DNA of 5,232 nt from Immundisolibacteraceae bacterium. GTDB taxonomy: Bacteria > Pseudomonadota > Gammaproteobacteria > Immundisolibacterales > Immundisolibacteraceae. The notes beneath the pieces are model-generated. The model was not told the origin of the DNA. It saw nothing but the letters and a program-made list of their open reading frames with translations, and made no database searches. Shown piece by piece: positions 1-5,232 of this stretch (within the stretch, counting starts at the first letter, position 1; each line of letters opens with the position of its first letter). The stretch is taken from the NCBI GenBank assembly GCA_019090185.1, contig JAHRWJ010000082.1, positions 1 to 5,232 on the forward strand, written 5' to 3'. Position numbers and translations under genes: made by a program.

Positions 1-402
1 CAGGCCAGCCTCCAACACCCGTTTATGGGTGTGTAGACCTGGAAACGCTGGCAACAAAGAGGGGTGAACATTGACGATTCGACCGGCAAACCGATTAATA
101 AAACTGTCACTGAGAATACGCATAAACCCGGCCAGCACAATCCAGTCAGGCTCGGCCTGTGCCAGCCGAACCGCCAGAGCTTGATCGAACTGTTCTCTGT
201 CAGCATAGGCAGCGGACTCTATAACAGCCACCGGTAAACCACGTGCCCGAGCTAGCTCAAGACCCGTGGCATCAACCCGATTACTCACCACCAGCGCGAT
301 TTCGGCCCGCATTTCATTACGATCTATCGCATCTGCAATCGCAATGAAGTTACTACCACGGCCAGAAATTAACAGTACGAGTCGTTTCAATTCCTTCTGC
401 AT
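1..402 (-). CDS. purN: Phosphoribosylglycinamide formyltransferase (GAR transformylase), C-terminus outside window
   Basis: PurN transfers a formyl group from 10-formyltetrahydrofolate to glycinamide ribonucleotide, the third step of de novo purine synthesis, in the cytosol. The first 134 codons are visible and read without interruption; a family member is about 210-220 residues, so roughly 80 are missing beyond position 1. Visible landmarks are the phosphate-binding loop LLISGRGSN (residues 10-18), the core LAGFMRILS (90-98), and the catalytic segment NVHPSLLP (111-118), whose Asn111 and His113 match the E. coli catalytic Asn106 and His108. GLHTHKRVLEAG follows as expected. The third catalytic residue, an Asp, lies outside the window. 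The ATG at 402 overlaps the purM TGA by one base (TGATG) with no clear ribosome site before it, implying translational coupling to purM. No disruption is seen; identification is secure. Confidence 0.97.
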   Translation of the reverse strand, partial: MQKELKRLVLLISGRGSNFIAIADAIDRNEMRAEIALVVSNRVDATGLELARARGLPVAVIESAAYADREQFDQALAVRLAQAEPDWIVLAGFMRILSDSFINRFAGRIVNVHPSLLPAFPGLHTHKRVLEAGL

Positions 403-1439
403 CAACGAACATGCACTGCCATGTCATCATCACGGACCACCTGACCGATGTCCCAAGCCTGCTCACCAGCGGACTGTAAATCATCAATAACGCCCTGAGC
501 CTGATCCTCAGCAACAATAGCCACCATACCAATGCCACAGTTAAAAGTGCGGTACATCTGTTCATCGACCACACCGCCAGCACGCTGCAACCAATCAAAC
601 AGTGGTTGTTGAGGCCAACAATCGCGCTGTAACTCGGCACCCAGCCCCTTGGGTAAAACCCGGGGAATATTCTCCAGCAGCCCGCCACCGGTAATATGGC
701 TCAAACCGTTAATACGCCCGGCCCGCAGCAGCGGCAGCAGAGAAGCTACATAAATGCGGGTGGGGGTTAATAGGGCTTCGCCAAGCGTGGTTTGTTGAAA
801 CGGCTGGTCAAGCGTTGCCTCTGCCCGTTCCAGGATCTTACGGACTAGCGAAAAGCCATTGGAATGAACACCACTGGAGGCCAGCCCAATAATTCGATCG
901 CCCTGATTGATCTGACTGCCATCAATAATCTGGGCTTTCTCCACCACTCCGACACAAAAGCCAGCCAGATCGTAGTCACCCAGTGCATACATGCCTGGCA
1001 TTTCTGCGGTTTCGCCACCCGCCAGTGCCGCACCGCTCTGGATGCAACCGTCTGCGATTCCCGCTATCACGCCGGTAGCGACATCAACATCAAGGCGGTC
1101 AGTGGCCAGATAATCGAGAAAAAATAACGGCTCCGCACCCTGCACTAGAATATCGTTAACACACATCGCCACCAGGTCGATGCCAACGCTGTTGTGCACA
1201 CCCATCTCGATGGCCAGTTTCAACTTGGTACCAACGCCATCGGCACCGGCAACCAACACCGGCTGACGATATCCCTCCGGAATTTCCAGTAAGGCACCAA
1301 AGCCACCGATACCGCTAAGCAATTCGGGCCGTGCCGTCGCCTTAACTAATGGCTTGATGTTTTCTACCAGACGGTTGCCGGCGTCAATATCGACACCTGC
1401 GCCCTGGTAAGTCAGCCCTTCGGTTTTTTGACCAGTCAT
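402..1439 (-). CDS. purM: Phosphoribosylformylglycinamidine cyclo-ligase (AIR synthetase)
   Basis: PurM uses ATP to close the imidazole ring, turning formylglycinamidine ribonucleotide into aminoimidazole ribonucleotide (step five of purine synthesis, cytosolic, homodimer). From the ATG at 1439 the protein has 345 residues, the length of the E. coli enzyme, and starts [20 protein letters not shown], which aligns with its N-terminus. Family motifs are complete: the glycine-rich loop GIGGFGAL (43-50), GADGVGTK (65-72), MCVND (92-96), [11 protein letters not shown] (100-110), GGETAEMPG (141-149), SSGVHSNG (188-195), and further on [14 protein letters not shown] and [11 protein letters not shown]. 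An in-frame TTG at 1475 would add 12 residues but has no alignment or ribosome-site support. The ATG at 1439 has AAGGAAG 11 bases upstream. It is first in the purM-purN operon and divergent from the DUF2066 gene. Confidence 0.98.
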   Translation of the reverse strand: MTGQKTEGLTYQGAGVDIDAGNRLVENIKPLVKATARPELLSGIGGFGALLEIPEGYRQPVLVAGADGVGTKLKLAIEMGVHNSVGIDLVAMCVNDILVQGAEPLFFLDYLATDRLDVDVATGVIAGIADGCIQSGAALAGGETAEMPGMYALGDYDLAGFCVGVVEKAQIIDGSQINQGDRIIGLASSGVHSNGFSLVRKILERAEATLDQPFQQTTLGEALLTPTRIYVASLLPLLRAGRINGLSHITGGGLLENIPRVLPKGLGAELQRDCWPQQPLFDWLQRAGGVVDEQMYRTFNCGIGMVAIVAEDQAQGVIDDLQSAGEQAWDIGQVVRDDDMAVHVR

Positions 1440-1450
1440 TCGGGTAATCG

Positions 1451-1457
1451 CTTCCTT
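1451..1457 (-). promoter_or_regulatory. Ribosome binding site choosing the purM start
   Basis: On the minus strand AAGGAAG lies 11 bases before the ATG at 1439. The spacing is slightly long, but it is the only purine-rich site in the leader. It favours the 345-residue product over the TTG start at 1475, which lies upstream of this site. Confidence 0.7.
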
Positions 1458-1458
1458 A

Positions 1459-1489
1459 GTTAAAACAGTTAACAACTTAAACAGTTAAA
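1459..1489. repeat. Tandem AT-rich repeats just upstream of purM
   Basis: Two near-identical units, TTAAAACAGTTAA (1460-1472) and TTAAACAGTTAA (1477-1488), share the core ACAGTTAA repeated 16 bases apart. The first also sits in a perfect inverted repeat, GTTAA-AACAG-TTAAC (1459-1473). They lie 20-50 bases before the purM ATG, where an operator or the core promoter could be. They do not resemble the PurR consensus. Function unknown; simple AT-rich chance similarity is possible. Confidence 0.4.
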
Positions 1490-1645
1490 AATGCAGGCTC
1501 CACAACCGCGATGTTCGACCATTTTCTCGCCGCATCCCAAGCCTACTAATTACTAACTGGCTATTGTAACTTGACCGCCTCGATGAGGCCTTAAATCTGC
1601 CAACGATTTTCCTGCACCGATCAACCCCGACTAAAAGTAGCCTCT

Positions 1646-1667
1646 AAAAAACTCTGGATGCCCAGAG
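1646..1667 (-). terminator. Intrinsic terminator reading towards purM
   Basis: Read on the minus strand, a perfect 6-bp stem CTCTGG/CCAGAG with loop GCAT is followed directly by six T residues, the form of a rho-independent terminator, though the stem is short. It stands about 210 bases upstream of the purM start and about 210 bases downstream of the stop of the minus-strand coding remnant at 1874. It would either end the transcript of that lost gene or act as a leader attenuator on purMN. The first reading is simpler. Confidence 0.5.
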
Positions 1668-1912
1668 GAAATACCCTTGGGGTAGAAGCAGGTGGTTTCT
1701 CAGGATGTTCAGATTTGAAGCGCAAACTGCAGCTAATAGTGGGCTATAGCCTAGTTTTGCACCAACAGCAGCCGCCATAAGGCGACGAACAAGGTGGATG
1801 TTCTGAGCAAGCAGAGGCGAGTTCAGCGTTTTTCAGAGGACCCTAAAGCCAGACAACCCATCGAGTTCATAGCTTACTGCTTCATCAACCCATTGTTTGG
1901 AGCCAGGTTTGA

Positions 1913-1928
1913 GGCTGAATTTTCAGCC
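1913..1928. repeat. Short inverted repeat inside the coding remnant
   Basis: GGCTGAA-TT-TTCAGCC has perfect 7-bp arms around two bases. It lies within the minus-strand coding remnant, where it encodes part of the segment around MAENSAS, so it may be a by-product of coding sequence. No T-run follows, so it is not a typical terminator. Role unknown. Confidence 0.35.
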
Positions 1929-1977
1929 ATGTCCGCAAAAGCCTTCATCTGTTGCCGCCAGGCCAGCCGAGTTCGAT

Positions 1978-1983
1978 TAAAAT
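1978..1983 (+). promoter_or_regulatory. Candidate -10 element abutting the DUF2066 start
   Basis: TAAAAT matches the sigma-70 -10 consensus at five of six positions and ends six bases before the ATG at 1990, so transcription would begin at about the start codon itself, giving a leaderless or nearly leaderless mRNA. This fits the absence of any Shine-Dalgarno motif before 1990. The nearest -35-like hexamer, TTGCCG at 1952-1957, is 20 bases away, which is too far for a good promoter. Weak prediction. Confidence 0.25.
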
Positions 1984-1989
1984 AACCCG

Positions 1990-3276
1990 ATGCGATTCAA
2001 AAAATCCGCCATCAACTGCCTGCTACTGCTCTGCACTCTATGGGCCCTACCCGCCAATGCCGGTACCCAGAGCCATGATCTGTTTCTTGCCGAGGTCAAA
2101 GTAAACAGCCAACAACAACGCGACCTTGAAAAGGCCCTTCCGCAGGCCTTTAGCCAGGTACTGGCAAAGCTAACCGCAAACCCTGCTGTAATCGAACAAC
2201 CCTGGGCCATGGAGGCGCTACGCAACAGCAAAAATTATCTGCTCCAGTACCGCTATGTATCACGCACAGAAAAACTACTCACTGAAACGACAGAGAGTGA
2301 TGAGCCATCAATCGGCCATGAGCCCAACGCAGAGACCTCCCCTGAGCCAACCAGCGTGGAAGCGCTCTATTTAAATTGCGAATTTAACGAACAAGCCGTT
2401 ACCCAACTATTTGAAGAGTTTGGTATCGCCTACTGGGGCCGCTCCAGACCCACACTGGTCAGTTGGCTGCTTTACGAGGATGCCCAACAACGGCGAATTA
2501 TCAATAGCGAAGACCCCCTGCATGGAACAGAGCTGCCGGCTATTGCAACCCGCTTTGGGCTTGATCTAGTGTTGCCGCTGATGGATTTGCAGGAGCAGGC
2601 CGAAGTGACGATCAGCCACCTCTGGTTGCGAGATACAAGACTGCTCAAACATGCCAGCAAACGTTATAGCGAGGATGGCTATTTACTAGCTCAAGTCAGC
2701 AAGGGTCAAAATGGTCAGTGGAGCGGCGAATGGCTGCTGTCGATCAATCGCCAGGAGTATCAATGGCCAATGCAACACGCGGCTGATCTTACGTCCCTGC
2801 TGCGCCAAGGGGTCGGCACCATCAGCAAGCAGCTATTTTCACTCTATAGCCACCGCCCACTCAACATTCACTCCACCAGTGAGATCCATATCGGTAATAT
2901 CACTAATATGGACCACTACCAACAGACATGGGACTATCTAAGTCAATTACCTGGCGTTCAACATGTCATGCCACTAAATTTCGACGCGGGTAAAACCACA
3001 TTCACCATCGAGCACAGCGGTGACTGGAGCGAACTAACCCGCCTGATTGAGCTAGACGGCACCCTCTCGAGTAAACCGCTGACTGGTCTCGGCCAAAATC
3101 AATCAGACAATCCAAGTGTCGACCTCGCGCAACCGGTCATCAATGACCAACACCGGATAGCCGGGCAAGCTGATTACAGCTCAACCGATGGCCACTTATT
3201 TAGCCAACCGAAACAGCGCTACTACTCGGCAGCTGTCGTCTCCACCGCTATTCCGCTCTATCATTTAGCTCAATAA
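1990..3276 (+). CDS. DUF2066 family exported protein
   Basis: This is a 428-residue protein of unknown function, recognised as DUF2066 by its overall pattern and by its position between purM and hda. Residues 1-24 form a classic signal peptide: a basic start MRFKK, a Leu-rich core, and the cleavage site PANA before GTQ. No lipobox is seen, so a periplasmic soluble protein is likely. The mature N-terminus has the DUF2066 pattern VKVNSQQQRDLEKALPQAFSQVLAKLT, then YLLQYRY and, after an acidic low-complexity insert (about 97-121), a segment ending RPTLVSWLLYED. Residues about 297-358 look like a small alpha/beta repeat (IGNITNMDHYQQTWDYLSQL, then PGVQHVMPLNF). The last 65 or so residues are polar. 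An in-frame TAA at 1978 makes 1990 the first possible ATG. There is no ribosome site upstream, which is odd. It presumably shares a transcript with hda. Confidence 0.85.
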   Translation: MRFKKSAINCLLLLCTLWALPANAGTQSHDLFLAEVKVNSQQQRDLEKALPQAFSQVLAKLTANPAVIEQPWAMEALRNSKNYLLQYRYVSRTEKLLTETTESDEPSIGHEPNAETSPEPTSVEALYLNCEFNEQAVTQLFEEFGIAYWGRSRPTLVSWLLYEDAQQRRIINSEDPLHGTELPAIATRFGLDLVLPLMDLQEQAEVTISHLWLRDTRLLKHASKRYSEDGYLLAQVSKGQNGQWSGEWLLSINRQEYQWPMQHAADLTSLLRQGVGTISKQLFSLYSHRPLNIHSTSEIHIGNITNMDHYQQTWDYLSQLPGVQHVMPLNFDAGKTTFTIEHSGDWSELTRLIELDGTLSSKPLTGLGQNQSDNPSVDLAQPVINDQHRIAGQADYSSTDGHLFSQPKQRYYSAAVVSTAIPLYHLAQ

Positions 3277-3281
3277 GTCAC

Positions 3282-3974
3282 ATGGCCCAACAGCTCCCTC
3301 TGGATATTCACCCACGGGTGGATCATCGACTCGACAATTTTCTCACCAGCAGCTCCAGGGCCCGAGAGCTGGTTGAAAAACTGACCAATCCCGCCCTTCT
3401 AGAAGCCGACGAAGCCATCGTCATCTATGGCGAGGCTGGTGCCGGTAAGACCCATCTACTGCAAGGGTTATGTCAGCTAGCTGGCGATTTGGGAATGCGC
3501 TGTGGCTACCTGCCGTTAAGCCAGCTCAAGCAGACCAGTCCAGCGGTTTTGGAGGGGCTAGAACAGCTTGATCTGGTTTGTATCGATGACATTCACACCA
3601 TCGCCGGTAGTAATGAGTGGGAACGCGGCTTGTTTAATCTGTTCAACCTGAGCCGTGAGTCCAATTGCAAATTATTACTGACCAGCCAGCAACGCCCCGC
3701 CGACAGTTATTTTAAGCTTGCCGATCTAACCAGCCGCCTCGATTGGGGACTGGTTTACGCCTTGCCTAACCTGGATCAGGAACAGAGAAAACAGCTGTTT
3801 CAGCAACGCGCTATCGAACTTGGCCTAACCGTCGACGAAGCCACCTGCAATTACATATTGCAGCGCCAGCAGCGCCAAACCAGCAGCCTGATGGCATTTC
3901 TCGATCGGCTAGATCAGCACTCACTGGCAGACCAAAGGCGCATTACCATCCCGCTCGTAAGAGAGCTGATTTAA
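3282..3974 (+). CDS. hda: DnaA regulatory inactivator Hda
   Basis: Hda is a DnaA-like AAA+ protein that, bound to the DNA-loaded beta clamp, stimulates ATP hydrolysis by DnaA and so prevents re-initiation of replication. The 230-residue product (E. coli about 233) starts with the clamp-binding motif QLPLDI (4-9). It then shows Walker A GEAGAGKTH (50-58), Walker B LVCIDDIH (98-105), a sensor-1 region LLLTSQQRP (131-139), and the box VII segment SRLDWGL (151-157) whose Arg152 matches the E. coli arginine finger. The C-terminal lid ends TIPLVRELI, like TIPFVKEIL in E. coli. Walker A is canonical GKT, while E. coli Hda has GRS. DnaA's DNA-binding domain is absent, which excludes DnaA itself. It follows the DUF2066 stop by 5 bases with no clear ribosome site, suggesting translational reinitiation. 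Relatives often have an AI-2E family transporter gene between the two (from memory); it is absent here. Confidence 0.95.
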   Translation: MAQQLPLDIHPRVDHRLDNFLTSSSRARELVEKLTNPALLEADEAIVIYGEAGAGKTHLLQGLCQLAGDLGMRCGYLPLSQLKQTSPAVLEGLEQLDLVCIDDIHTIAGSNEWERGLFNLFNLSRESNCKLLLTSQQRPADSYFKLADLTSRLDWGLVYALPNLDQEQRKQLFQQRAIELGLTVDEATCNYILQRQQRQTSSLMAFLDRLDQHSLADQRRITIPLVRELI

Positions 3975-4081
3975 AACAATTAAGCAGCCCAGACTGGTTC
4001 ATCAGATCCAGGCCCAACCGATCGCAGGCCATTGAATAACCGACAACAGCAGAAGCTATGAGCCTCCTTATTTTTTTCTGC

Positions 4082-4106
4082 AATATATAAATATATTCCC
4101 GGAATA
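4082..4106. promoter_or_regulatory. Two overlapping palindromes upstream of the broken SQR gene
   Basis: AATATAT-AA-ATATATT (4082-4097) has perfect 7-bp arms and overlaps TATTCC-C-GGAATA (4094-4106), which has perfect 6-bp arms. They end 43 bases before the SQR start, where an operator would sit, and the TATA-rich stretch could also supply a -10 element. Sulfide-oxidation genes are commonly controlled by ArsR-family persulfide sensors (SqrR, BigR) that bind AT-rich palindromes, so one of these could be such a site. That link is inference; no regulator gene is visible in the window. Confidence 0.45.
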
Positions 4107-4140
4107 ACACTCCATCAACAAAACTAAAAGTGGTTAAACC

Positions 4141-4146
4141 AGGAGA
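4141..4146 (+). promoter_or_regulatory. Ribosome binding site of the broken SQR gene
   Basis: AGGAGA sits three bases before the ATG at 4150 (AGGAG is four bases away). Spacing is a little short, but this is the strongest Shine-Dalgarno match on the plus strand of the window. It fixes the original start of the SQR gene. Confidence 0.65.
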
Positions 4147-4149
4147 CAG

Positions 4150-4655
4150 ATGTTGAGCGAAAACAAACAACGTAGAGTCGTCATCACTGGCTGTGGAGCC
4201 GGAGGAATTTCGATTGCAGCAGCCCACTAGCCCACAGTAACAGCTGGCTAGAGGTCGATCGCCACACGCTTCAACACACACGCTTTGCCAATGTTTTTGG
4301 CCTCGGCGACTGCACCAACACCCCCAACGCCAAAACGGCTGAGGCTGTGCGTCAGCAGTTTCCTGTGGTGTTGAAAAACCTATTAGCAAATATCGACAAT
4401 AAGACCCAGCCAGGTAGTTACGACGGATACGGTGGATGCCCACTCACCGTTGCTAACGGTAAAGTATTGCTGGCTGAATTTCGTTACGACGGTGAGGTAG
4501 TACACAGTTTCAACCTCGACCCACGCAAGCCGCGCCGGGCCTATTGGTGGTTAAAGAAAACCTTTTTTTCAGCTATCTACTGGAATGTAATGTTGCGCGG
4601 CAGAGACTGGCAACATCCCAGACCTAAGCCACGACCACAATCTTCTGATCATTAA
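4150..4655 (+). pseudogene. Sulfide:quinone oxidoreductase with central deletion and frameshift
   Basis: A functional SQR is a flavoprotein on the inner membrane that oxidises sulfide to persulfide and passes electrons to quinone. Only its two ends remain. From the ATG at 4150, 26 codons encode MLSENKQRR and the FAD-binding strand VVITGCGAGGISIAA with its GxGxxG, then reach TAG at 4228. A second frame, shifted by one, enters near 4221 as SPLAHSNSWLEVDRHTLQ. It continues through VFGLGDCTNTPNAKTAEAVR (second FAD motif), YDGYGGCPLT carrying the conserved C-terminal redox cysteine (codon at 4437), LLAEF, and the type II SQR signature RRAYWWLKK, ending at TAA 4653. Family members have about 400-430 residues, so about 250 central codons are gone, including the other catalytic cysteine and the NAD(P)-fold-like domain. 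The junction lies in a 7-base direct repeat. The C-terminal part has no stop, so the deletion may be recent. It converges on the persulfide dioxygenase gene. Confidence 0.88.
4221..4235 (+). repeat. Direct repeat at the SQR deletion junction
   Basis: AGCCCAC occurs at 4221-4227 and again at 4229-4235, separated by one base. The homology to SQR switches from N-terminal to C-terminal, and the frame shifts, at exactly this point. Short repeats at an endpoint fit deletion by slipped pairing or end joining. In a simple microhomology deletion only one copy remains, so the doubled copy may be coincidental or reflect a more complex event. Confidence 0.5.
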
Positions 4656-4673
4656 ACCGAGCCTGAAACCTGC

Positions 4674-5232
4674 CTATATACCGTCACCAAACAAAAAACC
4701 TGCATCTTCACGGCCGATCTGCTCAAGCGCATCACCAACCGCTTTTCCGGTGCCAACCGAAGATGACTCATCAATCACCCCACACAGCAAATTAGCCGGT
4801 ACTGCTATGTCGATTCGTTTCGGGTAGGGTAAGTTAAGTTGCTCCATAATTTCGATAAATTCTAGCTCGCTAATCCCCTCCGCTAATCGTCGATTAAACT
4901 GCTTTTCTTCGGCAACAGTGCTCACAGTCCTGCCCTGGTAATCGTGACCAGGATAAATGCGAGTAGCATTCCCCAAACCAAAAATAGTCCTTCGAACTGA
5001 CGAAAACAGACCTTCAGCGCTACCTTGCTGAAAATCCGTTCGACCACAACCACGGATCAACAACGCATCACCGGTAAACGCCATCTCAGCTTCGGCGCAA
5101 ACGTAGGTCACACAACCATCGGTATGTCCGGGGGTATATAACGCGAGGATTTCCAGCTCGCCGACCTTTAATGTCTGACCATCGCTGAGTGCGACATCTG
5201 CCCCGGCCACTTGCGCTGTTGAACTGAGCACA
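4674..5232 (-). CDS. ETHE1-type persulfide dioxygenase, N-terminus outside window
   Basis: This non-heme iron enzyme of the metallo-beta-lactamase fold oxidises glutathione persulfide to sulfite and glutathione, removing the persulfide made by SQR. The visible 185 codons match ETHE1 closely: [12 protein letters not shown] with the iron-ligand His, then [20 protein letters not shown], which includes the ligand Asp and the glutathione-site Arg. These are followed by [15 protein letters not shown], the EEKQFNRRL helix, and [14 protein letters not shown]. The first metal motif HxHxDH must lie beyond the right edge, because the frame stays open to 5232; the GTG at 5231 is therefore probably internal. 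After CGV, where ETHE1 proteins usually end within a few residues, there is a 33-residue tail rich in Gly, Ser and Asp. Calls such as glyoxalase II are less likely given the [10 protein letters not shown] and PANLLCG segments. It converges on the broken SQR gene with an 18-base gap. Confidence 0.92.
   Translation of the reverse strand, partial: VLSSTAQVAGADVALSDGQTLKVGELEILALYTPGHTDGCVTYVCAEAEMAFTGDALLIRGCGRTDFQQGSAEGLFSSVRRTIFGLGNATRIYPGHDYQGRTVSTVAEEKQFNRRLAEGISELEFIEIMEQLNLPYPKRIDIAVPANLLCGVIDESSSVGTGKAVGDALEQIGREDAGFLFGDGI

Larger units (their letters stand above)
1440..1989. other. Long gap between divergent purM and DUF2066 genes, no intact gene
   Basis: No complete credible gene is present in these 550 bases. 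The purM-proximal part (1440-1640) is the purMN leader, with the ribosome site, tandem repeats and a small hairpin GCCTC-GAT-GAGGC (1577-1589). On the minus strand a TACAAT hexamer (1563-1568) could be a -10 element for purM, but there is no good -35 partner. The distal part (about 1640-1989) holds a minus-strand terminator, a second small hairpin TACCC-TTG-GGGTA (1672-1684), CGCC-ATAA-GGCG near 1774-1785, and a coding remnant. It reads like the tail of a lost element rather than a purpose-built regulatory region. Confidence 0.6.
1874..1996 (-). pseudogene. C-terminal coding remnant of a lost minus-strand gene, possibly a transposase
   Basis: On the minus strand a frame opens at 1996, after a TGA at 1999-1997, and runs 40 codons to TAA at 1876-1874. 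From residue 4 it reads GYFNRTRLAWRQQMKAFADM and continues AENSASNLAPNNGLMKQ. Balanced composition, an Arg/Trp-rich start and a hydrophilic end look like the C-terminus of a real protein rather than a random frame. The GYxxNRTRLAWRQ style recalls transposase C-termini, but I cannot assign a family. It has no credible start or N-terminal domain, and its 5' side runs directly into the DUF2066 gene on the other strand, as expected if an insertion was cut off there. A chance open frame cannot be excluded. Confidence 0.4.

Noticed and set aside
1440..1475. Extension of purM to an upstream in-frame TTG at 1475 (357 residues).
   Set aside because: The 12 extra residues have no match in the family, the AAGGAAG ribosome site lies downstream of this TTG, and the ATG at 1439 gives the usual 345-residue length.
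1718..1733. AAGCGCAAACTGCAGC, partly like a PurR operator.
   Set aside because: Only one half-site resembles the consensus, it is not palindromic, and it is nearly 280 bases from purM.
1794..1985. Plus-strand open frame of 63 codons before the DUF2066 gene.
   Set aside because: No recognisable protein features, and it overlaps the more protein-like minus-strand remnant and hairpin-forming sequence.
4040..4080. Possible hda terminator around the TTATTTTTTT run.
   Set aside because: No compact GC-rich stem precedes the T-run; the only pairing, GCAGAA with TTCTGC, spans a large loop.
3943..4443. Minus-strand open frame of 166 codons across the SQR region.
   Set aside because: It is the shadow of the hda end and the SQR remnant, whose plus-strand frames match known families; the minus-strand composition is odd, with many Cys, Arg and Ser.
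4347..4655. Separate 102-residue gene starting at the ATG at 4347.
   Set aside because: The SQR homology continues upstream of this ATG in the same frame to about 4221, so the ATG is internal to the SQR remnant.
4656..4766. Plus-strand frame after the SQR stop as a further gene or SQR extension.
   Set aside because: There is no start codon or ribosome site, it lies opposite the dioxygenase coding sequence, and SQR proteins end about where the TAA stands.

Overview
The window is bacterial, gene-dense and roughly half G+C. It carries a recognisable gammaproteobacterial core block: purM-purN on the minus strand, then divergently a DUF2066 secreted protein and hda on the plus strand. Hda is restricted to Proteobacteria, and the purMN/DUF2066/hda neighbourhood is, from memory, typical of Pseudomonas-like and marine gammaproteobacteria. 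I cannot name the genus from this sequence alone.

Layout. Positions 1-1439 (minus) hold purN (cut by the left edge) and purM, translationally coupled through a TGATG overlap; they encode steps 3 and 5 of purine synthesis. Positions 1440-1989 form a long gap with no intact gene. It contains the purM leader (a good ribosome site and tandem AT-rich repeats), a minus-strand intrinsic terminator, and a minus-strand coding remnant of 41 codons. The remnant looks like the C-terminus of a lost protein, perhaps a transposase, and runs right up to the start of the DUF2066 gene. Positions 1990-3974 (plus) hold the DUF2066 gene and hda, 5 bases apart, presumably one transcript. Hda works with the DNA sliding clamp to inactivate DnaA-ATP.

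Positions 3975-5232 are an accessory sulfide-oxidation module. An upstream region with two overlapping perfect palindromes leads into a sulfide:quinone oxidoreductase (SQR) gene that has lost its middle: the N-terminal FAD-binding fold is joined out of frame to the C-terminal third at a 7-base direct repeat. Facing it on the minus strand is an apparently intact ETHE1-type persulfide dioxygenase, cut by the right edge. In a functional version, SQR would oxidise sulfide to persulfide, and the dioxygenase would oxidise glutathione persulfide to sulfite. Here the first step is broken, at least at this locus.

The most notable points are the SQR internal deletion with its still well-formed control region, and the coding remnant plus terminator wedged between purM and the DUF2066 gene. 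I saw no convincing evidence of a wholly new system.
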